Positions 1 through 7,808 of a stretch of 64,000 bases of DNA are shown here, piece by piece. Location of the stretch: NCBI GenBank assembly GCA_947462925.1, contig CANHQP010000001.1:1-64000 (forward strand), read 5' to 3'. Numbering within the stretch: position 1 is the first letter of the stretch; each line of letters opens with the position of its first letter. A program made the translations under genes and the position numbers. Under the pieces are notes generated by a model. That model was not told the origin of the DNA, searched no databases, and saw only the letters and a list, made by a program, of their open reading frames with translations. The stretch is from Flavobacteriia bacterium. Its GTDB lineage: Bacteria > Bacteroidota > Bacteroidia > Flavobacteriales_D > Crocinitomicaceae.

Positions 1-1
1 A

Positions 2-73
2 GAAGTAGTGAAAGCCATTAAGTTTTTTGAATTGTTTGGTTTTGTGAATAGAGAAAAGGAAATTCACGCTTAA
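2..73 (+). CDS. 3' end of an unidentified gene (partial)
   Basis: An open frame enters from the left edge and ends at TAA 71-73, giving the last 23 residues, which finish with FVNREKEIHA. A good plus-strand terminator follows about 20 bases later, which supports this as the true end of a gene. The fragment is too short to assign a family. Confidence 0.5.
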   Translation, partial: EVVKAIKFFELFGFVNREKEIHA

Positions 74-93
74 ATTAAAATAAATTATTATTC

Positions 94-128
94 AAGTGAT
101 TACTTAGGTAGTCACTTTTTTTTTTTTG
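94..128 (+). terminator. Rho-independent terminator of the left-edge gene
   Basis: A 10-bp stem (94-103 with 108-117, one G-T type mismatch) and a TTAG loop are followed by a run of about ten T. It directly follows the partial plus-strand gene. Confidence 0.75.
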
Positions 129-129
129 C

Positions 130-164
130 AAAAAAAAAATGGTACTCCGAGTTAGAAGCACCAT
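130..164 (-). terminator. Terminator of the secreted hydrolase gene
   Basis: Read on the minus strand, an 8-bp stem with one mismatch (157-164 with 139-146) is followed by nine T. It lies 25 bases past the stop of the minus-strand hydrolase gene and faces the preceding terminator. Confidence 0.6.
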
Positions 165-189
165 CATTTTAGAAACTTCTTAAAGTTAA

Positions 190-1575
190 TTATTCAATCA
201 CCAATCGCTTGATACTCGATTTTCCATTTGAATTGAGTTTAACCATGTAAATCCCTTTTTCCCAACTATTTGTTTCAATTTTTGTAATATTTTGAGCATC
301 GTAAATCAATTTTCCTTCAATAGAAAAAATGGTAATTTCAAATTGTGAAATACCGTTTGATTTAATTTCAAAATATTTGCTCGCTGGATTTGGTTGAATT
401 GTAAATTGAATACTTCCTTGTTCATTAATTCCTGAAGTTCCATTTTGATAATTGTAAGGCGCAGAAATTGCATCACAAGTTGGATTTGCTGTGCTGACAA
501 CTGTATAATTCCCATTTCCATATGTCAAAGGACAAGTTGAATTGGTTTCACCTGTCAAAATATTACCATTCAAATACCATTGAATATTGCTTGTAATAGA
601 CGACACCAAAACATTAGAACCTAAAGTAATTACAGGAATTGGAGGGACTGTGTTTGAGCATAAGCTATTCGCTTGAATTCGAGAATCAGTTGTTTGCGGT
701 GAGATAAAATTATTCCAGCCGTTACAATCTTCTTTTAAATAATAATCGAACCATGGTAAAAGATAATCCATCAAAACTTCTTGTTGCACAGTTCTTTGAA
801 TGGAAATTCCAGTGGAAGATGTTGATTCCCCAAAATCGCAGTTAAAATTGGTGTTCGCGAAATAGCAATGTGCTCCACCCAAAATGCTAATAAAATATTT
901 ACAATTTCCATTTACTCCATCATACATCGGTATGTGATTATCTGCTGGCGGGGTTACACCATCGGCTGAACCTGAAAAAACGAGTGTTGGTACCAAAACA
1001 TTCGCTGCAGCTGCAATTGAGGAAGGTGTTGTTTCGGCCGGAGCCAATCCTACAATTGTTTTAATATTGGAATTATTCGCCGCTGCTAGAAATGTTGCGC
1101 CACCGCCCATGGAATGTCCCATAATTGCTGCATTTCCATTGATTTTATTTTCAAAAATGGAACCAGCAGTTGAATTTAGCGTCAGCATTTTATTTGATAC
1201 CAGAGCTAAATCTAATCCAAAATCAGCGTGCACAGGGGTAGGAAAGATACTGCTTTCTGTTCTCGGAAATGCCAAAATATAACCTTCCGCTACCAATGAT
1301 TCCCAAATATTTTGATAAGCGTCCCATGTCATGGCAAAACCATGCCCAAACGTAATAATAGGAAAATTCCCATTTGAAACTGGTACATCAACTCCAGCTG
1401 TGGAAGCTGGATAATATATCTCTGTTTGAATTTGACGTCCAGCGCCACCGCCAGAGCCTGTGCCTCCCGTTCTTGCAGGATCATTGAAAGTTATTGTCGT
1501 ATGCCCAATTGAAAATTGTGAAAATGCAATCATTGGCCACGAAAACATAAATAGAAGTAGTTTGTTTTTCATCAT
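190..1575 (-). CDS. Secreted alpha/beta hydrolase with T9SS sorting domain (cutinase/PET-hydrolase-like)
   Basis: This is an exported serine hydrolase expected to act on esters outside the cell. From the chosen ATG (1575; the frame is open to 1605 but this start gives a clean signal peptide ending at FSQ), the catalytic Ser is about residue 155 in GHSMGGG, Asp about 205 in SADGVTPP, and His about 236 in GGAHCYF. A GHGF segment near residue 78 fits the oxyanion region. The last 80 or so residues form a type A Por secretion domain (FTIQPNPASKYFEI, GIYMVKLNSNG, ending KRLVIE), as in T9SS cargo. The order Ser, VPTLVFSGSAD, GGAHCYFAN recalls the bacterial cutinase/PET hydrolase/chlorophyllase-like families, but the substrate is unknown. 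Extra cysteines may form disulfides. The gene is monocistronic. Confidence 0.85.
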   Translation of the reverse strand: MMKNKLLLFMFSWPMIAFSQFSIGHTTITFNDPARTGGTGSGGGAGRQIQTEIYYPASTAGVDVPVSNGNFPIITFGHGFAMTWDAYQNIWESLVAEGYILAFPRTESSIFPTPVHADFGLDLALVSNKMLTLNSTAGSIFENKINGNAAIMGHSMGGGATFLAAANNSNIKTIVGLAPAETTPSSIAAAANVLVPTLVFSGSADGVTPPADNHIPMYDGVNGNCKYFISILGGAHCYFANTNFNCDFGESTSSTGISIQRTVQQEVLMDYLLPWFDYYLKEDCNGWNNFISPQTTDSRIQANSLCSNTVPPIPVITLGSNVLVSSITSNIQWYLNGNILTGETNSTCPLTYGNGNYTVVSTANPTCDAISAPYNYQNGTSGINEQGSIQFTIQPNPASKYFEIKSNGISQFEITIFSIEGKLIYDAQNITKIETNSWEKGIYMVKLNSNGKSSIKRLVIE

Positions 1576-1709
1576 TCTTTTAATTAAGTCGATAGTTAAA
1601 TCCATAAATATACTGAGCTTGTTTGGATATTTAATGATTGTACAATATTTTCAACAAATAAAAGAATAATGTGAAATTTTTCAATAAAAATATCCAAAAT
1701 TTAAATCGT

Positions 1710-1717
1710 TATCTTTG
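1710..1717 (+). promoter_or_regulatory. Bacteroidota -7 box (TATCTTTG) before the acyltransferase
   Basis: TATCTTTG matches the TAnnTTTG consensus exactly. No clear -33 TTG lies at the usual distance. Transcription would start near 1723, only about 20 bases before the region where the protein must begin. Confidence 0.45.
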
Positions 1718-1744
1718 AAAGCAAAGAATTAATTTTTACTCTTT

Positions 1745-2788
1745 ATCAAAACAAATAAATACATAAAAGGTTTAGACGCGCTTCGTGCATTATCAATTGG
1801 TTTTGTTTTACTTAATCATTTAGGTATTGATATTTTATTTTTTGAAAATCAATACCTTAAAAACAATTTTTACAGTTTGTTTTCAGGTGAAACTGGGGTT
1901 AGATTCTTTTTTGTTTTAAGTGGTTTTTTGATAACAAGAATTTTGTGGATTCAATTTAAAGACTTAGGCACTATCAATTTAAAGAACTTTTTTATCCGAA
2001 GAATTTTAAGACTAATGCCTCCGTTGGTGTTATTTTATGTACTCGTCATTTCGCTCATGCAAACAAAGTTTATCGCGTATGACATTGAAGGATTGATGTT
2101 TGCATTCTTTTATTTGTATAATTATGTTCCATTGTTGCATTACAGAAATGAATTGGCGCACATTTGGTCGTTATCAGTGGAAGAACAATTTTATTTGATT
2201 TGGCCATTTCTTATTTTGTTCATCAAAAAATACAATGTTTTATTAGTCTTGGTGTTGATTTTTATAGTTCTTTCTATAGTTGGAACGATTTTTCTACCTG
2301 AGTTTGCTTTCGAAGTGCATTTGCGGCCACATCGTTGGTTTTTACCTGCTGGAGGATTTATTGCGATCGGTGCTGCTGTAGCATTAGTTCAATTCAAATA
2401 TGAGAAGTTCTTGATTCAAATATTTCATAAAAAGACATTTGTGTTGCTTTTTGTTGCGTTCTTATATTTGATTCCTCTTTTTATTCCGGTATTTTTAGTT
2501 GAAGTTTTCTCGTTTTTGCAAGCTATTGGTTTTGGAATTTTTGTTTGTTGGATTTTTTACAATCAAAATTCGAGATTCGTTTCATTTTCAGAGTTTAGTC
2601 CATTTGTCTACGTTGGAAAAATATCCTACGGACTTTATGTTTTTCAAGGGGTGTTTTTGTTGACAGGTCCGGGAAGTGAACTGAAATTTCAGCAGTTTCC
2701 ACTTAATTTATTGCTAACGTTTGGATTAGCAATTTTGTCTTATCATCTTGTAGAAAAACCAATATTGAAATACAAAAACAGATTTTAG
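1745..2788 (+). CDS. Acyltransferase 3 family membrane protein without a canonical start codon
   Basis: This is an OafA/YrhL-type integral membrane O-acyltransferase that would acylate cell-surface sugars. The frame is open from 1733 and encodes the hallmark N-terminus KYIKGLDALRALS with a following H, then ETGVRFFFVLSGFLIT, RRILRLMP and HIWSLSVEEQFYLIWP, and about ten hydrophobic segments. The total of about 347 residues fits the family. No ATG, GTG or TTG occurs in frame before the conserved N-terminus. The first TTG (1877) would remove the GLDALRA motif and the first membrane helix. I place the start at ATC 1745, where homologues would have Met, but this is inferred. Either a rare start codon is used, the ATG was lost by one substitution, or there is a sequencing error. 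The stop overlaps that of the convergent tatA-like gene. Confidence 0.75.
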   Translation: MKTNKYIKGLDALRALSIGFVLLNHLGIDILFFENQYLKNNFYSLFSGETGVRFFFVLSGFLITRILWIQFKDLGTINLKNFFIRRILRLMPPLVLFYVLVISLMQTKFIAYDIEGLMFAFFYLYNYVPLLHYRNELAHIWSLSVEEQFYLIWPFLILFIKKYNVLLVLVLIFIVLSIVGTIFLPEFAFEVHLRPHRWFLPAGGFIAIGAAVALVQFKYEKFLIQIFHKKTFVLLFVAFLYLIPLFIPVFLVEVFSFLQAIGFGIFVCWIFYNQNSRFVSFSEFSPFVYVGKISYGLYVFQGVFLLTGPGSELKFQQFPLNLLLTFGLAILSYHLVEKPILKYKNRF

Positions 2789-3237
2789 TTTATTTGTTCT
2801 TCCGTTTGCTTTGGTAATTCTGCAGATTTCAGAGTTTCAATAGGTTTTTGATCTGGCTCACTATTGATTGCTTGATCATTTGAAACTTGATCTAGCGGTT
2901 TTGCATCCAACGTTTCGGGATGAATAGGCGCTTCAAATTTTCTTGGTGCCTCAAATGCAATTGAAGCATTCATTTCTCTGGTTTGATCTTGGAAAGGTCT
3001 TTCAAAATCTTCAACAGTTTCTTCAATCATTCTATTTAGATTCAAGTCGTTTTTGATGTCAACACCAGATTTCTTGATTTCGTTTTGTAAATCTTGTGAT
3101 GCATCTTTGATTTGACGCATTGTTCTTCCCATGGTTTTGGCAATTCCAGGAATACTTTTGGAACCGAAAAACATCAAAATGAAGAGTAATATTAATACTA
3201 CTTCAGAACCGGCGACATCACTTAAAAATAAAATCAT
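2785..3237 (-). CDS. tatA: Sec-independent translocase TatA/MttA family protein
   Basis: The protein is a pore-forming component of the twin-arginine translocation system, which moves folded proteins across the inner membrane. It has a short N-terminal part, one membrane helix (about residues 8-23, EVVLILLFILMFFG), then the family hinge FGSKSIPGIAKTMGR and an amphipathic helix. The C-terminal half is acidic, charged and probably disordered. At 150 residues it is longer than a minimal TatA (60-90), so a TatB-like role is possible. No tatC is present in the window. The stop codon overlaps the convergent acyltransferase stop. Confidence 0.85.
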   Translation of the reverse strand: MILFLSDVAGSEVVLILLFILMFFGSKSIPGIAKTMGRTMRQIKDASQDLQNEIKKSGVDIKNDLNLNRMIEETVEDFERPFQDQTREMNASIAFEAPRKFEAPIHPETLDAKPLDQVSNDQAINSEPDQKPIETLKSAELPKQTEEQIN

Positions 3238-3667
3238 TCTATTTTGTTATACCACAAAATTAAGAAATACTGTGGATATAAATCTATTTTATAAAATTGA
3301 AATGTGTATTTAACGGAAAAATACAATTTTCATTTTTTTCAAGGAAATGGCAATCTGATTTTTAAACTTTTAAACAGTTGAATTTTTTGTTTTCGAAAAG
3401 AAATAGGATAGGAGGAAGTGTGGCTTTTACTGAGTTTAGTGCTGTTTGTAAATTTTCGATTGTCAAAACGAAGTATAAATGTAATTTTAATAAATTGTAA
3501 AATATTTAATTTAAAATAGCTTATTAATGCTATCTGTTTAAAGCTTAAATTAAGATAAAATATAATAGTGTAATTTATTTTTTGAATTATTTTGAAACAA
3601 AAACATTTGTACTTCCGTAAAGGTGAAAAGTTAGTCAACAAAGTAAGAAATTTTAAAAAATAAAAAG
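3238..3667. other. AT-rich intergenic region with one likely promoter
   Basis: About 430 bases lie between the divergent tatA-like gene and the small ORF. The region is very AT-rich and contains only low-complexity open frames with no family signature. The one structure I can point to is the promoter-like pair at 3581-3609. Confidence 0.5.
3581..3609 (+). promoter_or_regulatory. Probable promoter of the small ORF
   Basis: TTTG (3581-3584), a 17-base spacer and AACATTTG (3602-3609) match the Bacteroidota TTTG-N17-19-TAnnTTTG promoter with one mismatch in the -7 box. The expected leader to ATG 3668 is about 50 bases. Confidence 0.4.
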
Positions 3668-3844
3668 ATGATTAATAATGCAATTAGTTTAGCTCAATAC
3701 AAATTGAAACTTCATCAAGATCAAGGTCAAAATAGTGAATTGAGTATTATAGAAGTGGCGAAATTAATGGATATTATCTATTTTGGTCCTTGTAATATTG
3801 AGGACAAAAAAGAATCAATCTTTTTTCAGTTCTCGTACAATTAA
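3668..3844 (+). CDS. Small hypothetical protein, 58 residues
   Basis: ATG 3668 to TAA 3842-3844 encodes 58 residues starting MINNAISLAQYKLKL, with SIIEVAKLMDIIYFGPCNIED in the middle and FFQFSYN at the end. An A/G-rich stretch (AAAAAG) precedes the ATG, a likely promoter lies upstream, and a strong terminator begins 28 bases after the stop. This makes it a well-bounded transcription unit. There is no signal peptide or membrane segment. I do not recognise the family. The XRE regulator gene starts about 115 bases downstream after the terminator, so the two are probably transcribed separately. Confidence 0.5.
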   Translation: MINNAISLAQYKLKLHQDQGQNSELSIIEVAKLMDIIYFGPCNIEDKKESIFFQFSYN

Positions 3845-3871
3845 GAATTTTCACCATAGTTTTTTGTTTTA

Positions 3872-3901
3872 AAAGTCGTCCCATTTGGGGCGACTTTTTT
3901 T
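3872..3901 (+). terminator. Rho-independent terminator after the small ORF
   Basis: Stem 3872-3882 with 3887-3897 is GC-rich (GTCCC with GGGGC, one wobble) with a short ATTT loop and is followed by a T-run. Confidence 0.85.
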
Positions 3902-3905
3902 GTGT

Positions 3906-3973
3906 TACAAATGTATATTATTTTGCAATTGAAAATTTATTACATTTGTATATAAATTGATGTTACAAATGGA
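3906..3973 (+). promoter_or_regulatory. Palindromic TACAnnTGTA operator-like sites at the XRE gene start
   Basis: TACAAATGTA at 3906-3915 and TACATTTGTA at 3941-3950 are near-perfect dyads of the form TACA-NN-TGTA. A third degenerate copy (TACAAATGGA, 3964-3973) overlaps the candidate start codons of the XRE gene. The spacing places them where an autoregulator would bind. Confidence 0.45.
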
Positions 3974-4352
3974 AATTCTAGATAGAATCAAAATGGTGAT
4001 GAAAATGAACCAGCTAAATGCAGCTTCTTTTGCTGATAGGATTGGTGTTCAGCGATCAAATGTTAGTCATGTGCTAACAGGGAGAAATAAGCCAAGCTTG
4101 GATTTCATTGAAAAAATGCTCATTCAATTCCCAAAAGTAAACGCTTCTTGGTTAATTTCAGGACAAATTCAACAGACAGATGTAATTACCCCTGTGAAAG
4201 AAAATGAAAATTTGATTACAAATGTAAATCAGAATAAAAATACAAATGTAAATAGAGAAGTTGGCTCCCAAGTATCGGAAAAAAGAATTGTAAAAATGAT
4301 TACATTTTATGATGATTTTACTTTTGACGAATTTCGTCCGGCAAATGATTAG
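3960..4352 (+). CDS. XRE-family helix-turn-helix regulator
   Basis: This is a DNA-binding regulator. The N-terminal 65 residues form an XRE/Cro-like HTH (AASFADRIGVQRSNVSHVLTGRNKPSLDFIEKML, read here in pieces, then ASWLISGQ). A polar Asn-rich linker holds a TNVN peptide repeat, and the protein ends with the short conserved-looking tail KMITFYDDFTFDEFRP, a tail type I associate with Bacteroidota XRE proteins. ATG 3960 or ATG 3969 could be the start; TTG 3957 is less likely. Palindromic sites flank the start, and two more copies occur inside the gene, which suggests autoregulation. It converges on mnmA. Confidence 0.85.
   Translation: MLQMEILDRIKMVMKMNQLNAASFADRIGVQRSNVSHVLTGRNKPSLDFIEKMLIQFPKVNASWLISGQIQQTDVITPVKENENLITNVNQNKNTNVNREVGSQVSEKRIVKMITFYDDFTFDEFRPAND
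4217..4250 (+). promoter_or_regulatory. Two intragenic copies of the TACAAATGTA palindrome
   Basis: Exact TACAAATGTA copies lie at 4217-4226 and 4241-4250, 24 bases apart, inside the XRE gene. The same words encode the TNVN peptide repeat of the linker, so the repetition could reflect coding rather than binding. Confidence 0.3.
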
Positions 4353-4358
4353 TATAAG

Positions 4359-5534
4359 TTATTGAATAACTCCTGATCCAACCAATTCATCACCTTCATA
4401 CCAAGCCGCAAATTGTCCTGGAGTTATTCCTCGTTGTAATTTTTCAAATAGAATATAGATTCCATCTGATTTTCTTACCAAAGTAGCTTTCTGTAATTTT
4501 TGTCTATAACGAATTCTTACTGCAAACTCTTTGATGTCTCCAATCTGTAAATCAAAGTTTGGATTTACGGAGTGAATTTCTTTATTATCAATAAATAAAG
4601 CCCATCTATTTAAAGCTAAATGTGAATCAGCTTGTCCTGAAAAAACAATGTTATTTTCAGTATCAATTTGTATAACAAAAGATGGCAATGGTCTTCCGCC
4701 AATGTGTAGTCCTTTTCTTTGACCAACGGTATAATAATGCGCACCTTGGTGTGTGGCAACCTTGATTCCTTCTTCTTTTTTGAAGTGAAAAGGAATAGCC
4801 AGTTTCTCTACGTTTTCAACAATTGGATTGATTCTATGGTATTCAATCAACGCAGGTAAATTGTCAGGAATTTCTATCACTTCACCCTCAATTGGTTTCA
4901 ATTGCTGTTGCAAGAAAATGGGCAAACTAATTTTACCAACAAAACACAATCCCTGTGAATCTTTCTTTTCGGCAGTGATTAATCCTGCTTTTTTGGCGAT
5001 TTCTCGAACTTCTGATTTTTGATATTCACCAATCGGGAAAAGTGATTTACTTAATTGTTCCTGATTCAATTGACAAAGGAAGTAAGATTGATCTTTTCCA
5101 TCGTCTTTTCCAGATAAAAGCCCAAAAGTTCCATCTGTATGTTCGATTTTTCTACAATAATGGCCAGTGGCAACAAAATCAGCGCCCAAATTTTCTGCGG
5201 CTTTTAGGAAAACGTCGAATTTGATTTCGCGATTACAAAGTACGTCTGGATTTGGTGTTCTGCCTCGCTCATATTCCGAAAACATGTAATCAACGATTTT
5301 CTCTTTGTACTCCTTGCTTAAATCTATTACTTGAAATGGAATTCCCAATTGATTGGCAATCAAAAGTGCATCATTGGAATCATCTATCCAAGGGCAATCG
5401 TTTGAAATTGTGACCGTTTCGTCATGCCAATTGCGCATGAACATTCCGATAACCTCATATCCAGCTTCTTTAAGTAGATATGCTGTTACACTTGAATCAA
5501 CCCCACCTGAAAGTCCAACGACAACTCTTTTCAT
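4359..5534 (-). CDS. mnmA: tRNA-specific 2-thiouridylase MnmA
   Basis: MnmA thiolates U34 of the Lys, Glu and Gln tRNAs in the cytoplasm. The ATP-pyrophosphatase P-loop GLSGGVDSS is at residues 7-15. The two catalytic cysteines are visible at C100 ([12 protein letters not shown]) and C197 ([10 protein letters not shown]), and the C-terminal [11 protein letters not shown] and RYRQ segments fit the family. At 391 residues it is full length. The ATG at 5534 follows a TAATTTTG box by only four bases, so the transcript may be leaderless. It converges with the XRE gene with a six-base gap. Confidence 0.96.
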   Translation of the reverse strand: MKRVVVGLSGGVDSSVTAYLLKEAGYEVIGMFMRNWHDETVTISNDCPWIDDSNDALLIANQLGIPFQVIDLSKEYKEKIVDYMFSEYERGRTPNPDVLCNREIKFDVFLKAAENLGADFVATGHYCRKIEHTDGTFGLLSGKDDGKDQSYFLCQLNQEQLSKSLFPIGEYQKSEVREIAKKAGLITAEKKDSQGLCFVGKISLPIFLQQQLKPIEGEVIEIPDNLPALIEYHRINPIVENVEKLAIPFHFKKEEGIKVATHQGAHYYTVGQRKGLHIGGRPLPSFVIQIDTENNIVFSGQADSHLALNRWALFIDNKEIHSVNPNFDLQIGDIKEFAVRIRYRQKLQKATLVRKSDGIYILFEKLQRGITPGQFAAWYEGDELVGSGVIQ

Positions 5535-5538
5535 GTCA

Positions 5539-5546
5539 CAAAATTA
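5539..5546 (-). promoter_or_regulatory. -7 box (TAATTTTG) immediately before mnmA
   Basis: TAATTTTG on the minus strand fits TAnnTTTG and ends four bases before the mnmA ATG, so the transcript start would fall at or beside the start codon. No good -33 TTG is visible at 17-20 bases. Confidence 0.45.
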
Positions 5547-5699
5547 ATGATAAAGTTCTACAATCTGTTAAGATAGCTTCCATTTGCCATTGCTTTTATT
5601 GAAATAGGTTTGATAAAAAATGCTAAAAAGACTAACTTTTGTTCTTAATACTGTCTTAGAAATAATTTATTCCATTCAATTTCACTATTTTCGTTCTAT

Positions 5700-6440
5700 A
5701 TGAAGTTTTTATTATTTTTTGTTTTATCATTTTTCTTTCTTGGAATTGATAATTTGTCGGCTCAAAACTGTGAAAAAGTTTTTTTGACTGGTAGAGTAGT
5801 TGATACGATTCAAAATCAAGGTTTTTATAATTTGATGGTTGTCAATAGTACAACTGGAAGAGCGGTTTTTGGTCAGCCAGATGGTTCGTTTAATGTTTAT
5901 ACTTCTAATAATGATTCGATTACACTTTCAATAAAAGGTTATTCGATGTACGGTTTCAGAATCAAATCTGATTCCAATTGTCAAATGAAAATAGTTGGAA
6001 TTTTAGATCACAAGGCAGTTCAATTTGACGAAGTGGTCGTTAGACCACTGAAAACATTACAGCAAATCAAAGAGGAAAGAGCCGCTTTATCGTTGCGAGA
6101 AACAAGACAAGTCACAGGTATTGAGGTTTTGCAAAGTCCGATTACAGCACTTTATCAAGCTTTTTCTAAAAGAGAGAAAAATAAGCAATGGATTTCACAA
6201 ATGGAATACAAGGATGATCAACGTAAAGTGTTAAAGGAATTGTTGCGAGTGTATGTTGCTTATGAAATCGTGAAGTTAGACGAAAAAGAATTTGATCATT
6301 TCGTGGAGTTTTTAAATATCGATGAAGACTTTTTGAAAACTGCTTCAGAGATGGAACTGATTACTTTTATCAAAGATAAATTTGAACATTTCTCGAGAGT
6401 AAATAATCATTATTACGTTGAACCAGAAAAGAAAAGGTGA
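5700..6440 (+). CDS. Exported CarboxypepD-reg-like domain protein
   Basis: A signal peptide (MKFLLFFVLSFFFLG to SAQ, about 21 residues) is followed by a carboxypeptidase-D regulatory-like beta-sandwich (about residues 25-115: LTGRVVDTIQNQGFYNLMVVNS, split by short loops, then FDEVVV). This module usually sits at the N-terminus of TonB receptors or stands alone in Bacteroidota. The remaining 130 residues are helical and charged (LQQIKEERAALSLRET, FIKDKFEHFSRV). There is no barrel and no T9SS tail, so it is probably a periplasmic or envelope protein of unknown role. TATTTTCG shortly before the ATG resembles a -7 box. Confidence 0.8.
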   Translation: MKFLLFFVLSFFFLGIDNLSAQNCEKVFLTGRVVDTIQNQGFYNLMVVNSTTGRAVFGQPDGSFNVYTSNNDSITLSIKGYSMYGFRIKSDSNCQMKIVGILDHKAVQFDEVVVRPLKTLQQIKEERAALSLRETRQVTGIEVLQSPITALYQAFSKREKNKQWISQMEYKDDQRKVLKELLRVYVAYEIVKLDEKEFDHFVEFLNIDEDFLKTASEMELITFIKDKFEHFSRVNNHYYVEPEKKR

Positions 6441-6459
6441 GTTTATTTAAATTGATAGT

Positions 6460-7275
6460 TTAGATAGATCCTTTTTGTCCTTCAATGATTGCTTCACGAA
6501 CATTTCCAAATTTCAGGAGTAATTCTTTGGCTTCATCGTAAGATACATTCAGTTTTTCTTGTACCATCAGCGTACCTCTGTCAACCAATTTTGAATTGCT
6601 CAATTGCATGTCAACCATTCTGTTTCCTTGCACACGACCCATTTTAATCATCAACGAAGTGGAAATCATATTCAAAACTAATTTCTGAGCGGTTCCTGAT
6701 TTCATACGCGTACTTCCGGTGACAAATTCAGGTCCAACTTCAGGCGTGATGTGATGTTGCGCCAGGTGTGTCAAAGGACTTTCTGGATTACAAGAAATAC
6801 TGCAAGTTAAAATTCCATTTTCATTGGCTTTTTGAATAGCTCCGATTACGTATGGAGTCGTTCCCGATGCCGCAATTCCAACCAAAACGTCTTTAGAATC
6901 AATTAAATAATCAGTCAAATCATGCCAGCCTTGTTCTTTATTGTCTTCAGCAAATTCAACGGCTTTGCGAATAGCGGAATCTCCACCTGCAATCAAACCA
7001 ATTACCAAACCTTGCGGAACACCAAAAGTTGGAGGACATTCACTTGCGTCTAAAATCCCCAATCTTCCACTCGTACCAGCACCAACATAGAATAATCTTC
7101 CACCGGCAGACAATCTTTCAAGTGCTGCGTCAACAAATGCTTCGATATTTGGAATGACTTTTTGAACAGCAACAGCCACTTTTTGATCTTCTTGATTCAT
7201 GTTGTTCAACAAATCAAAAGTTGACATCGATTCTAGCGCATTGTAATTGCTCTCTGATTCAGTTATTTTTTTCAT
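6460..7275 (-). CDS. murQ: N-acetylmuramic acid 6-phosphate etherase
   Basis: MurQ cleaves the D-lactyl ether of MurNAc-6-phosphate, giving GlcNAc-6-phosphate in cell-wall recycling. The SIS domain has the family signature GAGTSGRLGILDASECPPTFG near residue 65, then AASGTTPYV and the conserved GSTRMKSGTAQKLVLNMIST block. Its 271 residues are slightly shorter than many MurQ (about 300) because the C-terminal UBA-like helices are short. It starts 8 bases after the phosphoribosyltransferase gene, so they are likely co-transcribed. The GH3 lipoprotein at 38947 could supply an upstream step of the same recycling route. Confidence 0.95.
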   Translation of the reverse strand: MKKITESESNYNALESMSTFDLLNNMNQEDQKVAVAVQKVIPNIEAFVDAALERLSAGGRLFYVGAGTSGRLGILDASECPPTFGVPQGLVIGLIAGGDSAIRKAVEFAEDNKEQGWHDLTDYLIDSKDVLVGIAASGTTPYVIGAIQKANENGILTCSISCNPESPLTHLAQHHITPEVGPEFVTGSTRMKSGTAQKLVLNMISTSLMIKMGRVQGNRMVDMQLSNSKLVDRGTLMVQEKLNVSYDEAKELLLKFGNVREAIIEGQKGSI

Positions 7276-7282
7276 TGAAATT

Positions 7283-7777
7283 TTAAACTAGGTATGCGTT
7301 GTAATTGGATTCATCAAAATTGATTTCCACTCGATCTTTCAAAGTTGTTGATAATGTGATTCCTACATAATCACACTTGATTGGATATCTGCGGTGTCTT
7401 CTATCAACTAAAGCTACAGTTTTGATTGCTCTCACCGGTTTTTCCAGCAATTTAATCAATGCATATTGCATGGTTTTTCCAGAATTTAAAACGTCATCAA
7501 TCAGTACAATGAAACCATTTTTTAAAACTTCACCGTCAATACTCATACTGACTTCAGAATCTAGTGGGTGATCTTTGTCAAGAGAAATTTCAAAAACTTC
7601 AATATTTTGTGTGGCAGTTGATTTCAAAATGGTTGATATTTCATTGGCAATTCTCATTCCATTCCCGCAAATACCAGCCAAATATATGGTTGACTCTTCA
7701 CTTGCGTTTTCTAAAATTTGGTGTGCAAGTCGCATGATTTTTTGATCGATTTGCGTTTTAGTAAGAACTATTTGCAT
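7283..7777 (-). CDS. Phosphoribosyltransferase family protein (PyrR/Hpt-like)
   Basis: This type I phosphoribosyltransferase has the PRPP-binding motif VLIDDVLNSGKTM near residue 91 and the downstream VALVDRRHRRYPIKCDYVG strand-loop that resembles PyrR. The substrate base cannot be assigned. A second, more typical PyrR is encoded at 30019, so this copy probably has a different role. It precedes murQ on the same transcript with a five-to-eight-base gap. Confidence 0.85.
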   Translation of the reverse strand: MQIVLTKTQIDQKIMRLAHQILENASEESTIYLAGICGNGMRIANEISTILKSTATQNIEVFEISLDKDHPLDSEVSMSIDGEVLKNGFIVLIDDVLNSGKTMQYALIKLLEKPVRAIKTVALVDRRHRRYPIKCDYVGITLSTTLKDRVEINFDESNYNAYLV

Positions 7778-7808
7778 GGGTTTTAAATTTTAATCAAAGA
7801 TAAGGATT

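Noticed and set aside
3339-3641. Open frame of 100 codons on the minus strand in the tatA upstream gap.
   Set aside because: Low-complexity AT-rich sequence, no family signature, and it covers the likely promoter of the plus-strand small ORF.
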